Below, in pieces: positions 36,408-45,499 of a DNA stretch of 64,000 nt (position 1 is its first letter; every line of letters starts with the position of its first letter). Position numbers and translations under genes: made by a program. A model generated the notes under the pieces. It made no database searches. It saw only the letters and a program-made list of their open reading frames with translations, and was not told where the DNA came from. Origin of the DNA: an uncultured Desulfomicrobiaceae bacterium (lineage in GTDB: Bacteria > Desulfobacterota > Desulfovibrionia > Desulfovibrionales > Desulfomicrobiaceae); assembly GCA_937989665.1 (NCBI GenBank), contig CALKRN010000011.1:1-64000 (forward strand), in the 5' to 3' direction.

Positions 36408-38558
36408 TTAGCCAAGAAGGAGGCGGCTCAGACGGAAGATGACTGTGGCCACGGTAAAAGCCAAGACCGTGTTGAAGGCCATGGAAAAGAACGCCCATCT
36501 CCAGCCAATTTCTCGACCAATGACCGTCACAGTGACCAGGCAGGGGGCATAGAGCAAGACAAAGGCAATAAGGCTGATGGCAACGCCGCGGTCCCAGGCG
36601 GGGTCGCGGGCAAGCCGTTCGGCCAAGGGCGTTGCTGCGTCCGGATCGATTTCCCCCAGGGAGTAGGCCGTGCCAAGGCTGGCCACGATGACTTCTTTGG
36701 CCGCAAAACCGCCGATGAGAGCGATATTGGTGCGCCAGTCAAAGCCTGCCCATTGTGAGATAGGCTCAAGGGCCGTACCGAAGCGGCCGGCAAAGGAATA
36801 GCGCAATTCCTCCTGTCGTTGGGCTGCCTCCATTTCCTGGAGAGCGGCTTCCATTGCCTCTGAAGATTCCCAGGTTTGGGTTTGGAGGCTCTGCCGTTGG
36901 GCCTCCCAATAGTCCACGCGTTCCTCGGGCAAACCGGGAAAGGTCATGGCCGCCCAGACGAGGATAGAAATGGCGAGGATGACGGTGCCGGCCTTTTTAA
37001 TGTACTGCCAGACCCGCTCCCAGGTATGGAGGAGCATGCCGCGTAGCGTGGGCATGCGGTACGGAGGAAGTTCCATGACAAAGGGGGTGGATGCGCCGCG
37101 AATGATAGTAGAGCGAAGAATACGGGCGGTAATGAGGGCGATAGTCCAACCCGCGAGAGTGATCCAAAAGAGGGCGGCACCTCCAGATTCGGGGAAAAAA
37201 GCCCCTGCTAACAATAAAAATACCGGCACCTTAGCTCCACAGACCAAAAAAGGAGCCGTGAGGACGGTGGCAACTTTCTCTTTGGGACTGCGTAAGGTGC
37301 GGGCGGCCATGACCCCGGGCACAGCACAGCCTCCGGGGATGCCTCCGGAGACGATGAATGGCACCACCGAGCAGCCATGAAGGCCAAAGGTGCGAAAAAC
37401 CCGGTCGAGCATGTAGGCCATGCGTGCCATATAGCCGCTGTCTTCCAGAAAGGCGAGGAAGAAAAACATAATAAGGATGAGGGGGACAAAACTGAGGACC
37501 CCGCCAACGCCGTCAATCATGCCGGAGACCAATAAAGAGGCCAGCAACCCTTCCGGCAAAAGTTCGGAGAGACTATCGCCGATCCATCGAAAAAAGGCTT
37601 CCATCCACTCCATGGGAGTCTCACCAAGGCGAAAAGTCACCTCGAACATCCCATAGATGACCCCCAACATGATGATGGGCCCAACGAATTTGTTGGTGAG
37701 GAGCTTGTCCAGTTTGTCCGAGAAGTCATAGCGATTTTCTACTGGCCAGGAGAGGATGCCGCGCAGGGCCGAGGCGATGTAGCCATAGCGGTAGTCGGCC
37801 ACGAGGGCTTCCGGGTCTGCGCCGAGGGTCTGGGTTGTGTGGGTGGCCAGGGTGTGCACAGCTTCGAGGAGTTGGGCATGGAGCTTAGGGTAGCGCTCGC
37901 CCAAGGAGAGGATGTGCGCATCTTGTTCGAGGTACTTTATGGCCAGCCAGCGCGGCGGGATCCGTCCGTCTGCCAGAGGCGAAGAAGCGATATGGGCCTC
38001 CATGCGGGCCAAGGTTTCGTCGAGATCCGGTCCATAGGAGATGAACAGGGGTTTGGGGGCAGGAGGATGGTCCAGGGCTTGGGTGATGGCCGAGAGCAGA
38101 TCCGCCTTGCCTTCGCCATTGCGGGCACTCATGCCGACTACCGGTACGCCCAGGGTGCGGGAGAGGCCGGGGAGGTCGATGCCAATCCCTTTTTTTCGGA
38201 CTTCGTCCATCATGTTGAGAACCACAATGATGGGCATGCCGAGTTCCATGACCTGGGTGACGAGGTAGAGAGAGCGCTCTAGATTGGTGGCATCGAGGAC
38301 GATGACGACAAGGTTGGGACGTTCGTTGATAAGAAAATTGCGCGCTACCAGCTCATCGGCAGTGTAGGCGGTGAGGGAATAGGTGCCGGGAAGGTCCACG
38401 ACCACGAGCTCTCGCCCGTCAAGGGATAGGATGCCTTCGTGTTTTTCCACCGTGATACCAGGGTAATTCCCCACATGCTGCCGGGCCCCGGTTAGGAGGT
38501 TAAAGAGTGTTGACTTGCCAGAATTGGGATTGCCCATCAGGGCGATGGTGGTGCTCAT
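36408..38558 (-). CDS. feoB: ferrous iron transport protein B
   Basis: FeoB imports Fe(II) across the inner membrane. The 716-residue protein has the G domain (G1 GNPNSGKS at 9-16, G3 DLPG, G4 NMMD), a helical GDI-like region and a membrane domain with two Gate repeats (GGIPGGCAVPGVMAART). A gggagg site lies 8 bases before the ATG. No feoA is found in the 243-base gap upstream (38559-38801) or beyond. A small Cys-rich FeoB-associated protein is encoded upstream on the same strand. GATAAT near 38581 hints at a Fur site but is too weak to call. Confidence 0.95.
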   Translation of the reverse strand: MSTTIALMGNPNSGKSTLFNLLTGARQHVGNYPGITVEKHEGILSLDGRELVVVDLPGTYSLTAYTADELVARNFLINERPNLVVIVLDATNLERSLYLVTQVMELGMPIIVVLNMMDEVRKKGIGIDLPGLSRTLGVPVVGMSARNGEGKADLLSAITQALDHPPAPKPLFISYGPDLDETLARMEAHIASSPLADGRIPPRWLAIKYLEQDAHILSLGERYPKLHAQLLEAVHTLATHTTQTLGADPEALVADYRYGYIASALRGILSWPVENRYDFSDKLDKLLTNKFVGPIIMLGVIYGMFEVTFRLGETPMEWMEAFFRWIGDSLSELLPEGLLASLLVSGMIDGVGGVLSFVPLILIMFFFLAFLEDSGYMARMAYMLDRVFRTFGLHGCSVVPFIVSGGIPGGCAVPGVMAARTLRSPKEKVATVLTAPFLVCGAKVPVFLLLAGAFFPESGGAALFWITLAGWTIALITARILRSTIIRGASTPFVMELPPYRMPTLRGMLLHTWERVWQYIKKAGTVILAISILVWAAMTFPGLPEERVDYWEAQRQSLQTQTWESSEAMEAALQEMEAAQRQEELRYSFAGRFGTALEPISQWAGFDWRTNIALIGGFAAKEVIVASLGTAYSLGEIDPDAATPLAERLARDPAWDRGVAISLIAFVLLYAPCLVTVTVIGREIGWRWAFFSMAFNTVLAFTVATVIFRLSRLLLG

Positions 38559-38801
38559 TCAAAAGGCCTCCCTCGGTGATGATAATGGCATTGGTCGTGA
38601 TCCTTGGGATCAAGATGTCTATTTCAAGGAGCAAGACAACAGGGGCGGACAATACGACGCAACCCAGCGTTTCTTCGTGGCGCCTTGGGGTATTTTTTCG
38701 TGTTCCGCGGCCTGCCGCTCGTTCCTTTGTGGGGCAGGGTCTCGACTCCGGCGGTCTTTGGAGTCAGAGAACAGGGGCAGCACTGGACCCACGACATGTG
38801 T

Positions 38802-38996
38802 TCACGCTTGCACCCTTTGCTTTTCTGGAGAAGGGCCAGGGTTTTCTTCCTTGGCGCAAAGAGAACATGGGCTTCTGTGCAATGGAGTCTCGCGAAGGCA
38901 CGACTCGCAGCTGCATCCCCGCCGCATAAGGATACGACAGGCTCCTATCAGGGCAAGAAAAACGATGCTGGAAACGACGACCATTTGCCAATCCAT
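38802..38996 (-). CDS. FeoB-associated Cys-rich membrane protein
   Basis: The 64-residue protein has one N-terminal membrane helix (about 5-22, VVSSIVFLALIGACRILM), then CSCESC and CSLC cysteine clusters in a short soluble tail. This matches the small Cys-rich proteins encoded next to feoB in many anaerobes, which may dock or chaperone iron at the FeoB exit; the role is unproven. A ggagg site lies before the ATG. Confidence 0.85.
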   Translation of the reverse strand: MDWQMVVVSSIVFLALIGACRILMRRGCSCESCLRETPLHRSPCSLCAKEENPGPSPEKQRVQA

Positions 38997-39032
38997 AGGT
39001 ATGCCTCCACAACAAGGTTTGTTTCTTCTAAT

Positions 39033-39061
39033 CGTCTAAGGGATAATCGAGGGTGAGTCAA
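39033..39061 (-). promoter_or_regulatory. probable promoter for the feo genes
   Basis: On the minus strand TTGACT (39061-39056) and TAGACG (39038-39033) are 17 bases apart, about 37 bases upstream of the small Cys-rich gene. The region between this gene and the divergent amidohydrolase is A+T-rich. Confidence 0.45.
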
Positions 39062-39127
39062 GAAAAAAAATTAATCACAACAAACTTTATTTCCCTTGTC
39101 CGCCACCTTGAGAGAAGTAGGGCATGT

Positions 39128-40168
39128 GTGCGTATCCAGCGGCTTTGGACTGGAGAAATATGGATAGATGACGCTGCTCTTCTCGTCAAAGCAGGCCGTA
39201 TCGAGGCCGTTGGGGCGTGGCGAGAGGTGAGAAAAAAATTAGATGCACCTTTATTGGAATGGGATGGCTGGCTCCTCCCCGGCTTGGTCAATGCCCATAC
39301 CCATCTTGAGCTCGCCGGTCTCGCCGGCCGGGTCCCTCTTGCCGCAGGATTTGCGGCGTGGGGGCAGGCCGTAGCACGAGCTGATTTTTGGGATGAAAAG
39401 GCCGTTCGGGCGGCGATGGCGGCCGTGGGTCTGGCGGCATATCGGCTTGTTGTCGATGTGGCAACGCGCGCCGTACGGCCCATGGCTCACCTTTGGGAAG
39501 AAAGCCCAGGATGGGAGTATGGCTTGTTGGTGGAGAGTTTGACGGACCGAATTCCTCGCGCTTGGGTGCCGACGCTTCACCTGAGACGAGGATGGATGGC
39601 GCCTGCGGCCCACAGCCTCTATGGCAGCGCACCGTCAGTGCTTCTGGGGGCCAAGGCCTGGTGCCAGGCGCAGGGGCGGATCTTTTCCCTTCATGCCGCC
39701 GAGCGACCAGAGGAATTGGACCTTGCTCAGCAGCGCTGGGGGGCGTTTGGTGGGGCCAATTCCGTGGTCGAGGCCCTGGACCAACTGGGGGTGCTCGACC
39801 CGCACACCCTCCTTGTCCACGGTGTTCATCTCACCAGGAGCGACGTGGAGAGACTCGCTGCTCGCCGCACACTGGTGTGTCTGTGTCCCCGCTCCAACGC
39901 GGCGTTAGGAATAGGGCAGGCACCGTGGGGGATGCTCCGTCGTGCCGGGGTACGGCTTGTGCTTGGCACCGACTCCCTCGCCTCGGTCCCGGACCTCGAC
40001 CTGTGGCAGGAGCTCGCCTTCTTGCAGGAGACCCTCGCCCCAGGGCTTTGTCTCGAGGAAGGATTGGCCCTGGTGACCGGCCAGGCCCTCGGGTTGGGGC
40101 GCCTTTGTCCCAACGCGGTTGCATCGCTTGCCCCGCTGCCTGGCTGGCTGGTGGAACGCTTCCGCTAG
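39128..40168 (+). CDS. amidohydrolase family protein (possible futalosine-pathway deaminase)
   Basis: The 346-residue metal-dependent amidohydrolase has NAHTHLEL (H57, H59), a metal His in HAAE, VHGVHL and the catalytic Asp in LGTDSLAS. This pattern fits cytosine/adenosine-type deaminases, including aminodeoxyfutalosine deaminase (MqnF) of the menaquinone pathway. That assignment is likely but not certain. I prefer the GTG at 39128, preceded by gtaggg; the upstream GTG at 39053 would add 25 residues encoded by promoter-like A+T-rich DNA. It overlaps the convergent marC end by 4 bases. Confidence 0.82.
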   Translation: MRIQRLWTGEIWIDDAALLVKAGRIEAVGAWREVRKKLDAPLLEWDGWLLPGLVNAHTHLELAGLAGRVPLAAGFAAWGQAVARADFWDEKAVRAAMAAVGLAAYRLVVDVATRAVRPMAHLWEESPGWEYGLLVESLTDRIPRAWVPTLHLRRGWMAPAAHSLYGSAPSVLLGAKAWCQAQGRIFSLHAAERPEELDLAQQRWGAFGGANSVVEALDQLGVLDPHTLLVHGVHLTRSDVERLAARRTLVCLCPRSNAALGIGQAPWGMLRRAGVRLVLGTDSLASVPDLDLWQELAFLQETLAPGLCLEEGLALVTGQALGLGRLCPNAVASLAPLPGWLVERFR

Positions 40169-40758
40169 TTCAGCAAATTCTTGACCCCGGTGAAGACAAT
40201 CTGCCCCGCCATGGAAGCCAACACCAGGCCCGTGATCTTGGTCATGATGGCGAGCCCCATGGGCCCGAGGATCTGGCCAATGCCTCGGGCCGCACCAAGA
40301 ATGATGCCAACGCCAGCGCAGGCCGTCAGCAGGGCCGCTGCCCCAGTAAGGCGTTCGGCCGTGCCGCCAAGCTCCGCCCCAAGGACCAAGAGGGTACCAA
40401 TGGTGGCCGGCCCCACGGTAATTGGGATTGCCAGAGGCACAACAGCGATGTCCGTACCTTCCTTGCCGTGGCTTTTGCCGTTGGGACCAGAGACCAGGGC
40501 TACGGCAGAGAGAAAGAGCAAACTGCCCGCGCCAACGCGAAATCCATCCACCGTGACGCCCAAGGTATGAAAAATCGGGTTTCCTACCCAGTAGAGGACC
40601 ATGCCAATGACTGTGATGGCAATGGTGGTACGCAAGGCCAGGGCGCGCTGGGTGGCGCGGTCCATGCCCTCGGTCAAGGAGAGAAATACACTGAGCACAA
40701 AAAAAGGCGTCAGCAGGAAGAAAAGCTGCATGGTCAGGTTGATGTAAAGGTTAAACAT
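40165..40758 (-). CDS. MarC family membrane protein
   Basis: The 197-residue protein has six hydrophobic helices and the MarC signature AIPITVGPATIGTLLVLG. MarC/UPF0056 proteins are inner-membrane proteins of unknown function, once wrongly linked to multiple antibiotic resistance. Its end overlaps the convergent amidohydrolase gene by 4 bases. The upstream gap to ftsY is 413 bases. Confidence 0.9.
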   Translation of the reverse strand: MFNLYINLTMQLFFLLTPFFVLSVFLSLTEGMDRATQRALALRTTIAITVIGMVLYWVGNPIFHTLGVTVDGFRVGAGSLLFLSAVALVSGPNGKSHGKEGTDIAVVPLAIPITVGPATIGTLLVLGAELGGTAERLTGAAALLTACAGVGIILGAARGIGQILGPMGLAIMTKITGLVLASMAGQIVFTGVKNLLN

Positions 40759-41001
40759 GGCCTTTGGAGTGGTGTGGTTTAGGACAAAAGGGAGAATGCA
40801 CGTGCCGTTGCCACGGAGATCGCCGAGCTGGCCACCGTCTCCTGTCAGGTGGATTGCAAGCGCTGCGGCAGTCCCCGGTGAGCATCATCCTTAAGGCAGA
40901 TTGCAGCGCTGCCCACCGCCTGGGAGGAGGAATGCGCTGCCGATGGGCCTTGAGGAGGAGGTACTCCCGCTAAGGAGAACCTGCAGGGAAAGGACGCAGG
41001 T
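40759..41001. other. gene-free stretch with a start-less Cys-rich reading frame
   Basis: I see no gene that can be supported. A protein-like plus-strand frame without start codon runs 40783-40953 and is broken by one TGA (see findings). Two similar segments, attgcaagcgctgc near 40853 and attgcagcgctgcc near 40900, form a short imperfect direct repeat. The marC promoter should be here but is not clear. Confidence 0.4.
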
Positions 41002-41037
41002 AAAGATGAAAGCGCCCCTCTTTCGGGTTTGGGGCGT
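41002..41037 (-). terminator. intrinsic terminator downstream of ftsY
   Basis: On the minus strand the arms acgcccc and ggggcgc pair around a 12-base loop and are followed by tttcatcttt. It lies about 135 bases after the ftsY stop. Confidence 0.6.
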
Positions 41038-41171
41038 GGTATGGTGAAAAAAGCAGGAGTAGGAGGCATGTTCAGGATGGCTTTGGGTGAGGGGGAACCT
41101 CGCGCAACACGACCGTGGTGTTGGCGGGGTGGTTTTTCGGTGGGGCTGCGTTCTCCTCTGTCCTTCGAGGT

Positions 41172-42653
41172 TCACCCCGAGCTTCCCACCAGGGCGGCCG
41201 CGAATTCTTCGGCATGGAAGGGCCGCAGGTCTTCCATCTTTTCTCCAAGGCCGACAAAACTGATGGGAATACTGAATTCCAAAGCGATGCCAACGATGAT
41301 TCCCCCTTTGGCCGTTCCGTCGAGTTTTGTGAGGATGATCTCGCTAACTGGGGTGGCTTGGGAAAACAGCCGTGCCTGGGACAGGGCATTTTGGCCAGTA
41401 GTGGCATCGAGCACCAAGACAGTGCGGTGGGGAGCGCCTGGGAGTTTTTTGCCAAGCACGCGGGCGATCTTGGCGAGTTCGTCCATGAGGTTGTGCTTAG
41501 TCTGCAACCGGCCCGCGGTATCCACGAGCACGAGATCAAAGCCCTCGGCCTGGGCCCGCTCCACGGCTTCAAAGGCCACAGCAGCCGGGTCCGCTCCGCT
41601 CGCTTTGGCGTGGAAGCCGGCGCCCACCCGGCGGGCCCAGATCTCAAGCTGTTCAATGGCCGCGGCACGGAAGGTATCGCCGGCAGCCACAAGGACCCGA
41701 CGGCCTTGCATCTGGGCACGGTAGGCCAGTTTAGCAATGGTCGTTGTCTTGCCTGCACCATTGACCCCCACCATGAGGACGACCTCCGGCCGGGCCGCCA
41801 CTGCTGCAGGGGAGGGCGGAAAGACACTGGCAATTTCCTGGCGCAGGAGGTTTTTGAAATCTGCCGTAGTGGTCAGGCCTTCGTGACGGACCCGTTTTTG
41901 GAGGCGTTGGAGGAGCTTGGTGGTGGCCGCAACCCCCACGTCAGCAGTGAGGAGGATCTCTTCGAGCTCTTCCCAAAAGGCCGCATCATACCCGCCGCCG
42001 CGGGCAAGCAGGGCCTCGATGCGGGCGGTCAGCTGGCTGCGGGTCTTGGCCAGTCCTTGGGAGAGTTTGAGGATGAGCCGGCTGCGCTCGTCCTCTTCGT
42101 CTTCGAGGTCCAGGGCGAGGGCCAGGCGGTATTGGAGTTCGGAACGAAAGTCGTCCACCGCCTCGTAGCCCATGTCCTGGAGCCAGGTAGCAAAGCGCTG
42201 GATAAAATCCTCGGCTTCCTCGGCTGGGGCCTCCAGTTGGGAGAAGAGAAAACGTAGCCGTTCCCACAGAGCTGGGCCTTGGCGTTCCACCCCGGCAAGC
42301 AGGTGCCCCATCCAGACCGAGAGGCGCGGTTCGGCAGCGCGCAGGGCCTGGGTAAGCTCCTCTTGCCACGAAGAGGCCGTGGGTTTGTCCTGAAAATCCC
42401 GGGCTGGGGGTACAGGGGCAGCTGGAGGCTGTGTTGGGGTCTCCGTGCGCCCGAGGATCCGCTGCCACAGGGAAGGACGGGATGGCTCCGCTGGAGCGGA
42501 GGGTTCTGGGCGGGTTGCCCTGCGCGCAGGGGGTGTTGCGGTTGGAGGAGTGGTTTCGGGCGCAGGAGATAGTTCTTCGGATGCCGGGGGTAAGGAGGGG
42601 GCTGGCGCGTCGCTTTTGCCCCAGAGTTTTGTGATGCGCGAGAAAAAGCCCAT
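41172..42653 (-). CDS. ftsY: signal recognition particle receptor FtsY
   Basis: FtsY docks SRP-ribosome complexes at the membrane. The 493-residue GTPase has a Pro/Ala-rich acidic N-terminal region (about 15-100), an N domain, and a G domain with GVNGAGKTTT, DTAGRLQTKHN and TKLDGTAKGG. The end FVGLGEKMEDLRPF is typical. An aagga precedes the ATG. It is divergent from the MBL-GAF-HD-GYP gene. Confidence 0.95.
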   Translation of the reverse strand: MGFFSRITKLWGKSDAPAPSLPPASEELSPAPETTPPTATPPARRATRPEPSAPAEPSRPSLWQRILGRTETPTQPPAAPVPPARDFQDKPTASSWQEELTQALRAAEPRLSVWMGHLLAGVERQGPALWERLRFLFSQLEAPAEEAEDFIQRFATWLQDMGYEAVDDFRSELQYRLALALDLEDEEDERSRLILKLSQGLAKTRSQLTARIEALLARGGGYDAAFWEELEEILLTADVGVAATTKLLQRLQKRVRHEGLTTTADFKNLLRQEIASVFPPSPAAVAARPEVVLMVGVNGAGKTTTIAKLAYRAQMQGRRVLVAAGDTFRAAAIEQLEIWARRVGAGFHAKASGADPAAVAFEAVERAQAEGFDLVLVDTAGRLQTKHNLMDELAKIARVLGKKLPGAPHRTVLVLDATTGQNALSQARLFSQATPVSEIILTKLDGTAKGGIIVGIALEFSIPISFVGLGEKMEDLRPFHAEEFAAALVGSSG

Positions 42654-43053
42654 GGGGATGTCCTTAGTGAACGTAGAGTCGGGAACGAAGCCAGCAGCGC
42701 TCTGGCACAGCTGATATGCTGCCTTAGCCCTAGGGCGATTGTCTAGGGATCGGCATGCTTTTGCTCAAGACAAGGGAACGGGATCCAAAGCGGCTGCTTT
42801 GTTGAGGATGCCTCCAGCTGCGTGTGTTTGGCGTGGTAAGCCATTCTTCCAGAACCCGGAAAGGATTTTGCCCATCCAACGAAGGCGATGGGTGGGTTGC
42901 GGCCATGGACTGCCTTGGGCGGTATGCGGCGTGCACGAGTGGGTTAGGGTCGTGGGCGGGGTTGGGGAGTCTCTTTGTAGGATGGGCCATTGCCCTAGGC
43001 ATAAAATCCCAGTAGAGGAGAGCAGCAGCACTTCGTTTCGCTCAGGAGGGGTC
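42654..43053. other. gene-free divergent intergenic region
   Basis: This 400-base region separates ftsY (minus) and the MBL-GAF-HD-GYP gene (plus). An in-frame upstream extension of the latter is possible from 42739, but its composition is not protein-like and it has no ribosome binding site. No clear promoter, RNA gene or repeat stands out. Confidence 0.5.
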
Positions 43054-45129
43054 ATGGAAGTTTATTTGCGGGGCCTGCGCGGCTCTATCCCCGTGGCTTC
43101 GGTGGCCACACAACGCTATGGAGGGAATACCACCTGCGTGGAGGTGCGCCTCGGAGAGGAACGCCTGGTCATCGATGCCGGGTCTGGGCTGCGGTCCCTG
43201 GGGGAGGAGCTCATGGTGCAAGGTCCGGTGCGACTTCACCTCTGTTTTACCCACGCCCACTGGGATCACCTTCTTGGTTTCCCCATGTTTGCCCCGATTT
43301 TCTCTCCGCATACCGAGCTTATTATCCATGCCCCCTCCACCATTGGCGGGTCTGGCATTCGGGCTGTCCTCGCGGGCATCATGGACCGCCGTTATTTTCC
43401 AGTGAAATTCGAGCACCTGCCCGCGCACATCCATATCCACGAATTCGAACCGGGGGAAAGCTTTGCGGTTGGCGAGGCCAAAGTGGCCACGTGCCCGACG
43501 GTCCATCCTGGCGGCAACGTGGCCTACGCCATCACCCATGATGGTTGGACCTTCCTCTTTACAGGGGACCATGAATGGCGGCCTCAGGCCACGGACCCCT
43601 TGAGCCTTGGAGTCGAGCGATTCCTCCGTGGGGTCACGGTGGCGGTGGTGGATGCCCAGTACACGGACGATGAATACGCGGTTCGCCAGGGGTGGGGGCA
43701 TTCGGCCATGAGTGCCTGGCCTGAGCGCGCGGTGCGGGCCGGGGTGCAGATCCTACTCCTCTCCCATCATGATCCGGCACGCAGCGATGAGGATGTGGAC
43801 GCCTTGGAGGGCCTTATTCGCCAGCGCTTTGGAGATTTGCCCCTGGACATCCGTATGGCAGCGGAGGGGATGGAGATCCGGCGAGAGGACAATGGAGTCG
43901 TTGGCATCCGCCAACAGCCTATGATTCCCCAGGAGTGCAGTATCCTTCCCCCGAACAATACCGCCCAAGGCGTGCTTACCTGGCTCAATGCCCTCACCCA
44001 GGAATTGACCCGCTACGCGGATATGGGGACGCTCTTGGATCGCATCCTTCTCGAGGGGCGACGGATCACCCATGCCGATGCCGGGACCATTTTTCTGGTA
44101 GAATCCGAAGGGCTCTCCTTTGCCTATACCCACAATGATACCCTTTTTCCCGGTTCAGCGGCAAGTAAATACGTGTATAGTAGCGCCATCTTGCCCATGA
44201 ATCATACATCTGTAGCGGGATATGTCGCTTGTACTGGAAAAACTGTCAACATTCCAGACATGTATCGTATTCCAGATACTGAACCGTATCGCTTCAACGA
44301 TGCTTTTGATAAAAAGACAGGTTACCGCACTGTATCCACACTAACTGTGCCTTTATTTGGAAATAAAACTTCTATCCTTGGCGTTATGCAGCTCATCAAC
44401 AGTATGGAGGATGGCAAAGCTCGACCGTTTACTTCCGACATGCAGATGCGGGTCAGTTTGCTTGCCTCCCAGGCTGGTGCGGCCTTGGAGCGCGGCAAAA
44501 TGACCCAAGCCCTCCTTTTGCGGATGCTCAAAATGGCCGAGCTCCGTGACCCGCGGGAGACCGGGGCCCATGTGCAGCGCGTGGGCTCTTATGCCGCGGA
44601 GATTTACCACCGTTGGGCGGAGCGTCACGGGGTAGACCTGGACCAGTTGCGCTACACCAAGGGCATGATCCGGATGGCCGCTATGCTCCATGACGTCGGC
44701 AAAGTGGGCATCCCGGATGCCATCCTCAAGAAGCCAGGGCCGCTCAATGACGACGAGCTCAAGATCATGCGCTCCCATTGCATCCTTGGTGCGGCCCTGT
44801 TTGCCGATGGGACCTGGGATGTCGATGGATTGGTACGGGATGTCGTGCTCCACCATCATCAGAAGTGGGATGGTACGGGCTATACTGGCACTGACGATCC
44901 ACCGTTGGCTGGGGAGGCCATTCCGCTGGTGGCGCGCATCGTGGCCGTGGCCGACGTCTACGATGCCTTGTGTTCGCGGCGCAGTTACAAAAGTGCCTGG
45001 AAACCAGAAGATGCCCTCGAGACCTTGCGCCAAAGTGCAGGCACCCATTTTGATCCTGAAATTGTCCAGTGTTTCGAGGAGATATTTGATACCATCGAGG
45101 CCATCCGCGCCCGGTATCCCGACCAATGA
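43054..45129 (+). CDS. MBL-fold hydrolase - GAF - HD-GYP fusion protein
   Basis: The 691-residue protein has three parts: a metallo-beta-lactamase domain (1 to about 270) with HAHWDH (67-72) and further ligands in TVHPGG, TGDHEW and LSHHDP; a GAF domain (about 310-475); and an HD-GYP domain (about 480-685) with HDVGKVG (HD at 546-547) and HHHQKWDGTGYTG. HD-GYP domains hydrolyse cyclic di-GMP; here GYP is GYT. No membrane segment is seen. caggagggg precedes the ATG. The GAF part (44160-44400) is A+T-rich. A cyclic-nucleotide-controlled hydrolase is an attractive but unproven idea. Confidence 0.9.
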   Translation: MEVYLRGLRGSIPVASVATQRYGGNTTCVEVRLGEERLVIDAGSGLRSLGEELMVQGPVRLHLCFTHAHWDHLLGFPMFAPIFSPHTELIIHAPSTIGGSGIRAVLAGIMDRRYFPVKFEHLPAHIHIHEFEPGESFAVGEAKVATCPTVHPGGNVAYAITHDGWTFLFTGDHEWRPQATDPLSLGVERFLRGVTVAVVDAQYTDDEYAVRQGWGHSAMSAWPERAVRAGVQILLLSHHDPARSDEDVDALEGLIRQRFGDLPLDIRMAAEGMEIRREDNGVVGIRQQPMIPQECSILPPNNTAQGVLTWLNALTQELTRYADMGTLLDRILLEGRRITHADAGTIFLVESEGLSFAYTHNDTLFPGSAASKYVYSSAILPMNHTSVAGYVACTGKTVNIPDMYRIPDTEPYRFNDAFDKKTGYRTVSTLTVPLFGNKTSILGVMQLINSMEDGKARPFTSDMQMRVSLLASQAGAALERGKMTQALLLRMLKMAELRDPRETGAHVQRVGSYAAEIYHRWAERHGVDLDQLRYTKGMIRMAAMLHDVGKVGIPDAILKKPGPLNDDELKIMRSHCILGAALFADGTWDVDGLVRDVVLHHHQKWDGTGYTGTDDPPLAGEAIPLVARIVAVADVYDALCSRRSYKSAWKPEDALETLRQSAGTHFDPEIVQCFEEIFDTIEAIRARYPDQ

Positions 45130-45172
45130 CAAGCAACTGACGGGGCGAAATGCGCACCCTTGGCTGAGGTCT

Positions 45173-45197
45173 GCGCCACGCCGTACAGGGCGCTTTT
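45173..45197 (+). terminator. intrinsic terminator of the MBL-GAF-HD-GYP gene
   Basis: The arms gcgcc (45173-45177) and ggcgc (45189-45193) are followed by four T and a C-run. It lies 44 bases after the stop codon. The stem is short. Confidence 0.5.
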
Positions 45198-45412
45198 CCC
45201 CCAACGGCTAGACCCCTTTCCCGAGGACCCTTCCCTTGGGGTTAAAGCCCCCACGGGAGTGCCTCGGTGAAGAAAAATGGGGCCGCCAGAAGCGGTGCGC
45301 CAAGAGGCACCGCCCACGGTACCTCCAACGGGCGAAGAGAAGTGGTGCCCAGGCCTTCGAGGGTGAAAAGACAGGGACTGCGAGCAGGGCGCGAACGACG
45401 CCATTTTGCCCC
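45198..45412. other. structured non-coding region before ftsH
   Basis: No gene is visible. Several inverted repeats are present: ggggttaaagcccc near 45238, and the arms gcggtgc and gcaccgc around 45294-45316. Together with the upstream terminator and downstream promoter this may be an independent small RNA or just spacer. Confidence 0.4.
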
Positions 45413-45440
45413 TTGTCTTTCCTGGGAGCGCACATAAAAG
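45413..45440 (+). promoter_or_regulatory. possible ftsH promoter
   Basis: TTGTCT (45413-45418) and TAAAAG (45435-45440) are 16 bases apart, about 60 bases before the ftsH start. No heat-shock sigma consensus is recognised. Confidence 0.4.
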
Positions 45441-45499
45441 ATGGGCTTTCGATGTCCCTTTGGTCTTGCAGTGCTTGATTTCTCCTAAGGAGTCCACGT

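Noticed and set aside
38575-38600. Fur box upstream of feoB
   Set aside because: Only one GATAAT half-site is present and the second half does not match.
40880-41037. Riboswitch between ftsY and marC
   Set aside because: The hairpins do not match any riboswitch core I know, and the last one is a simple terminator.
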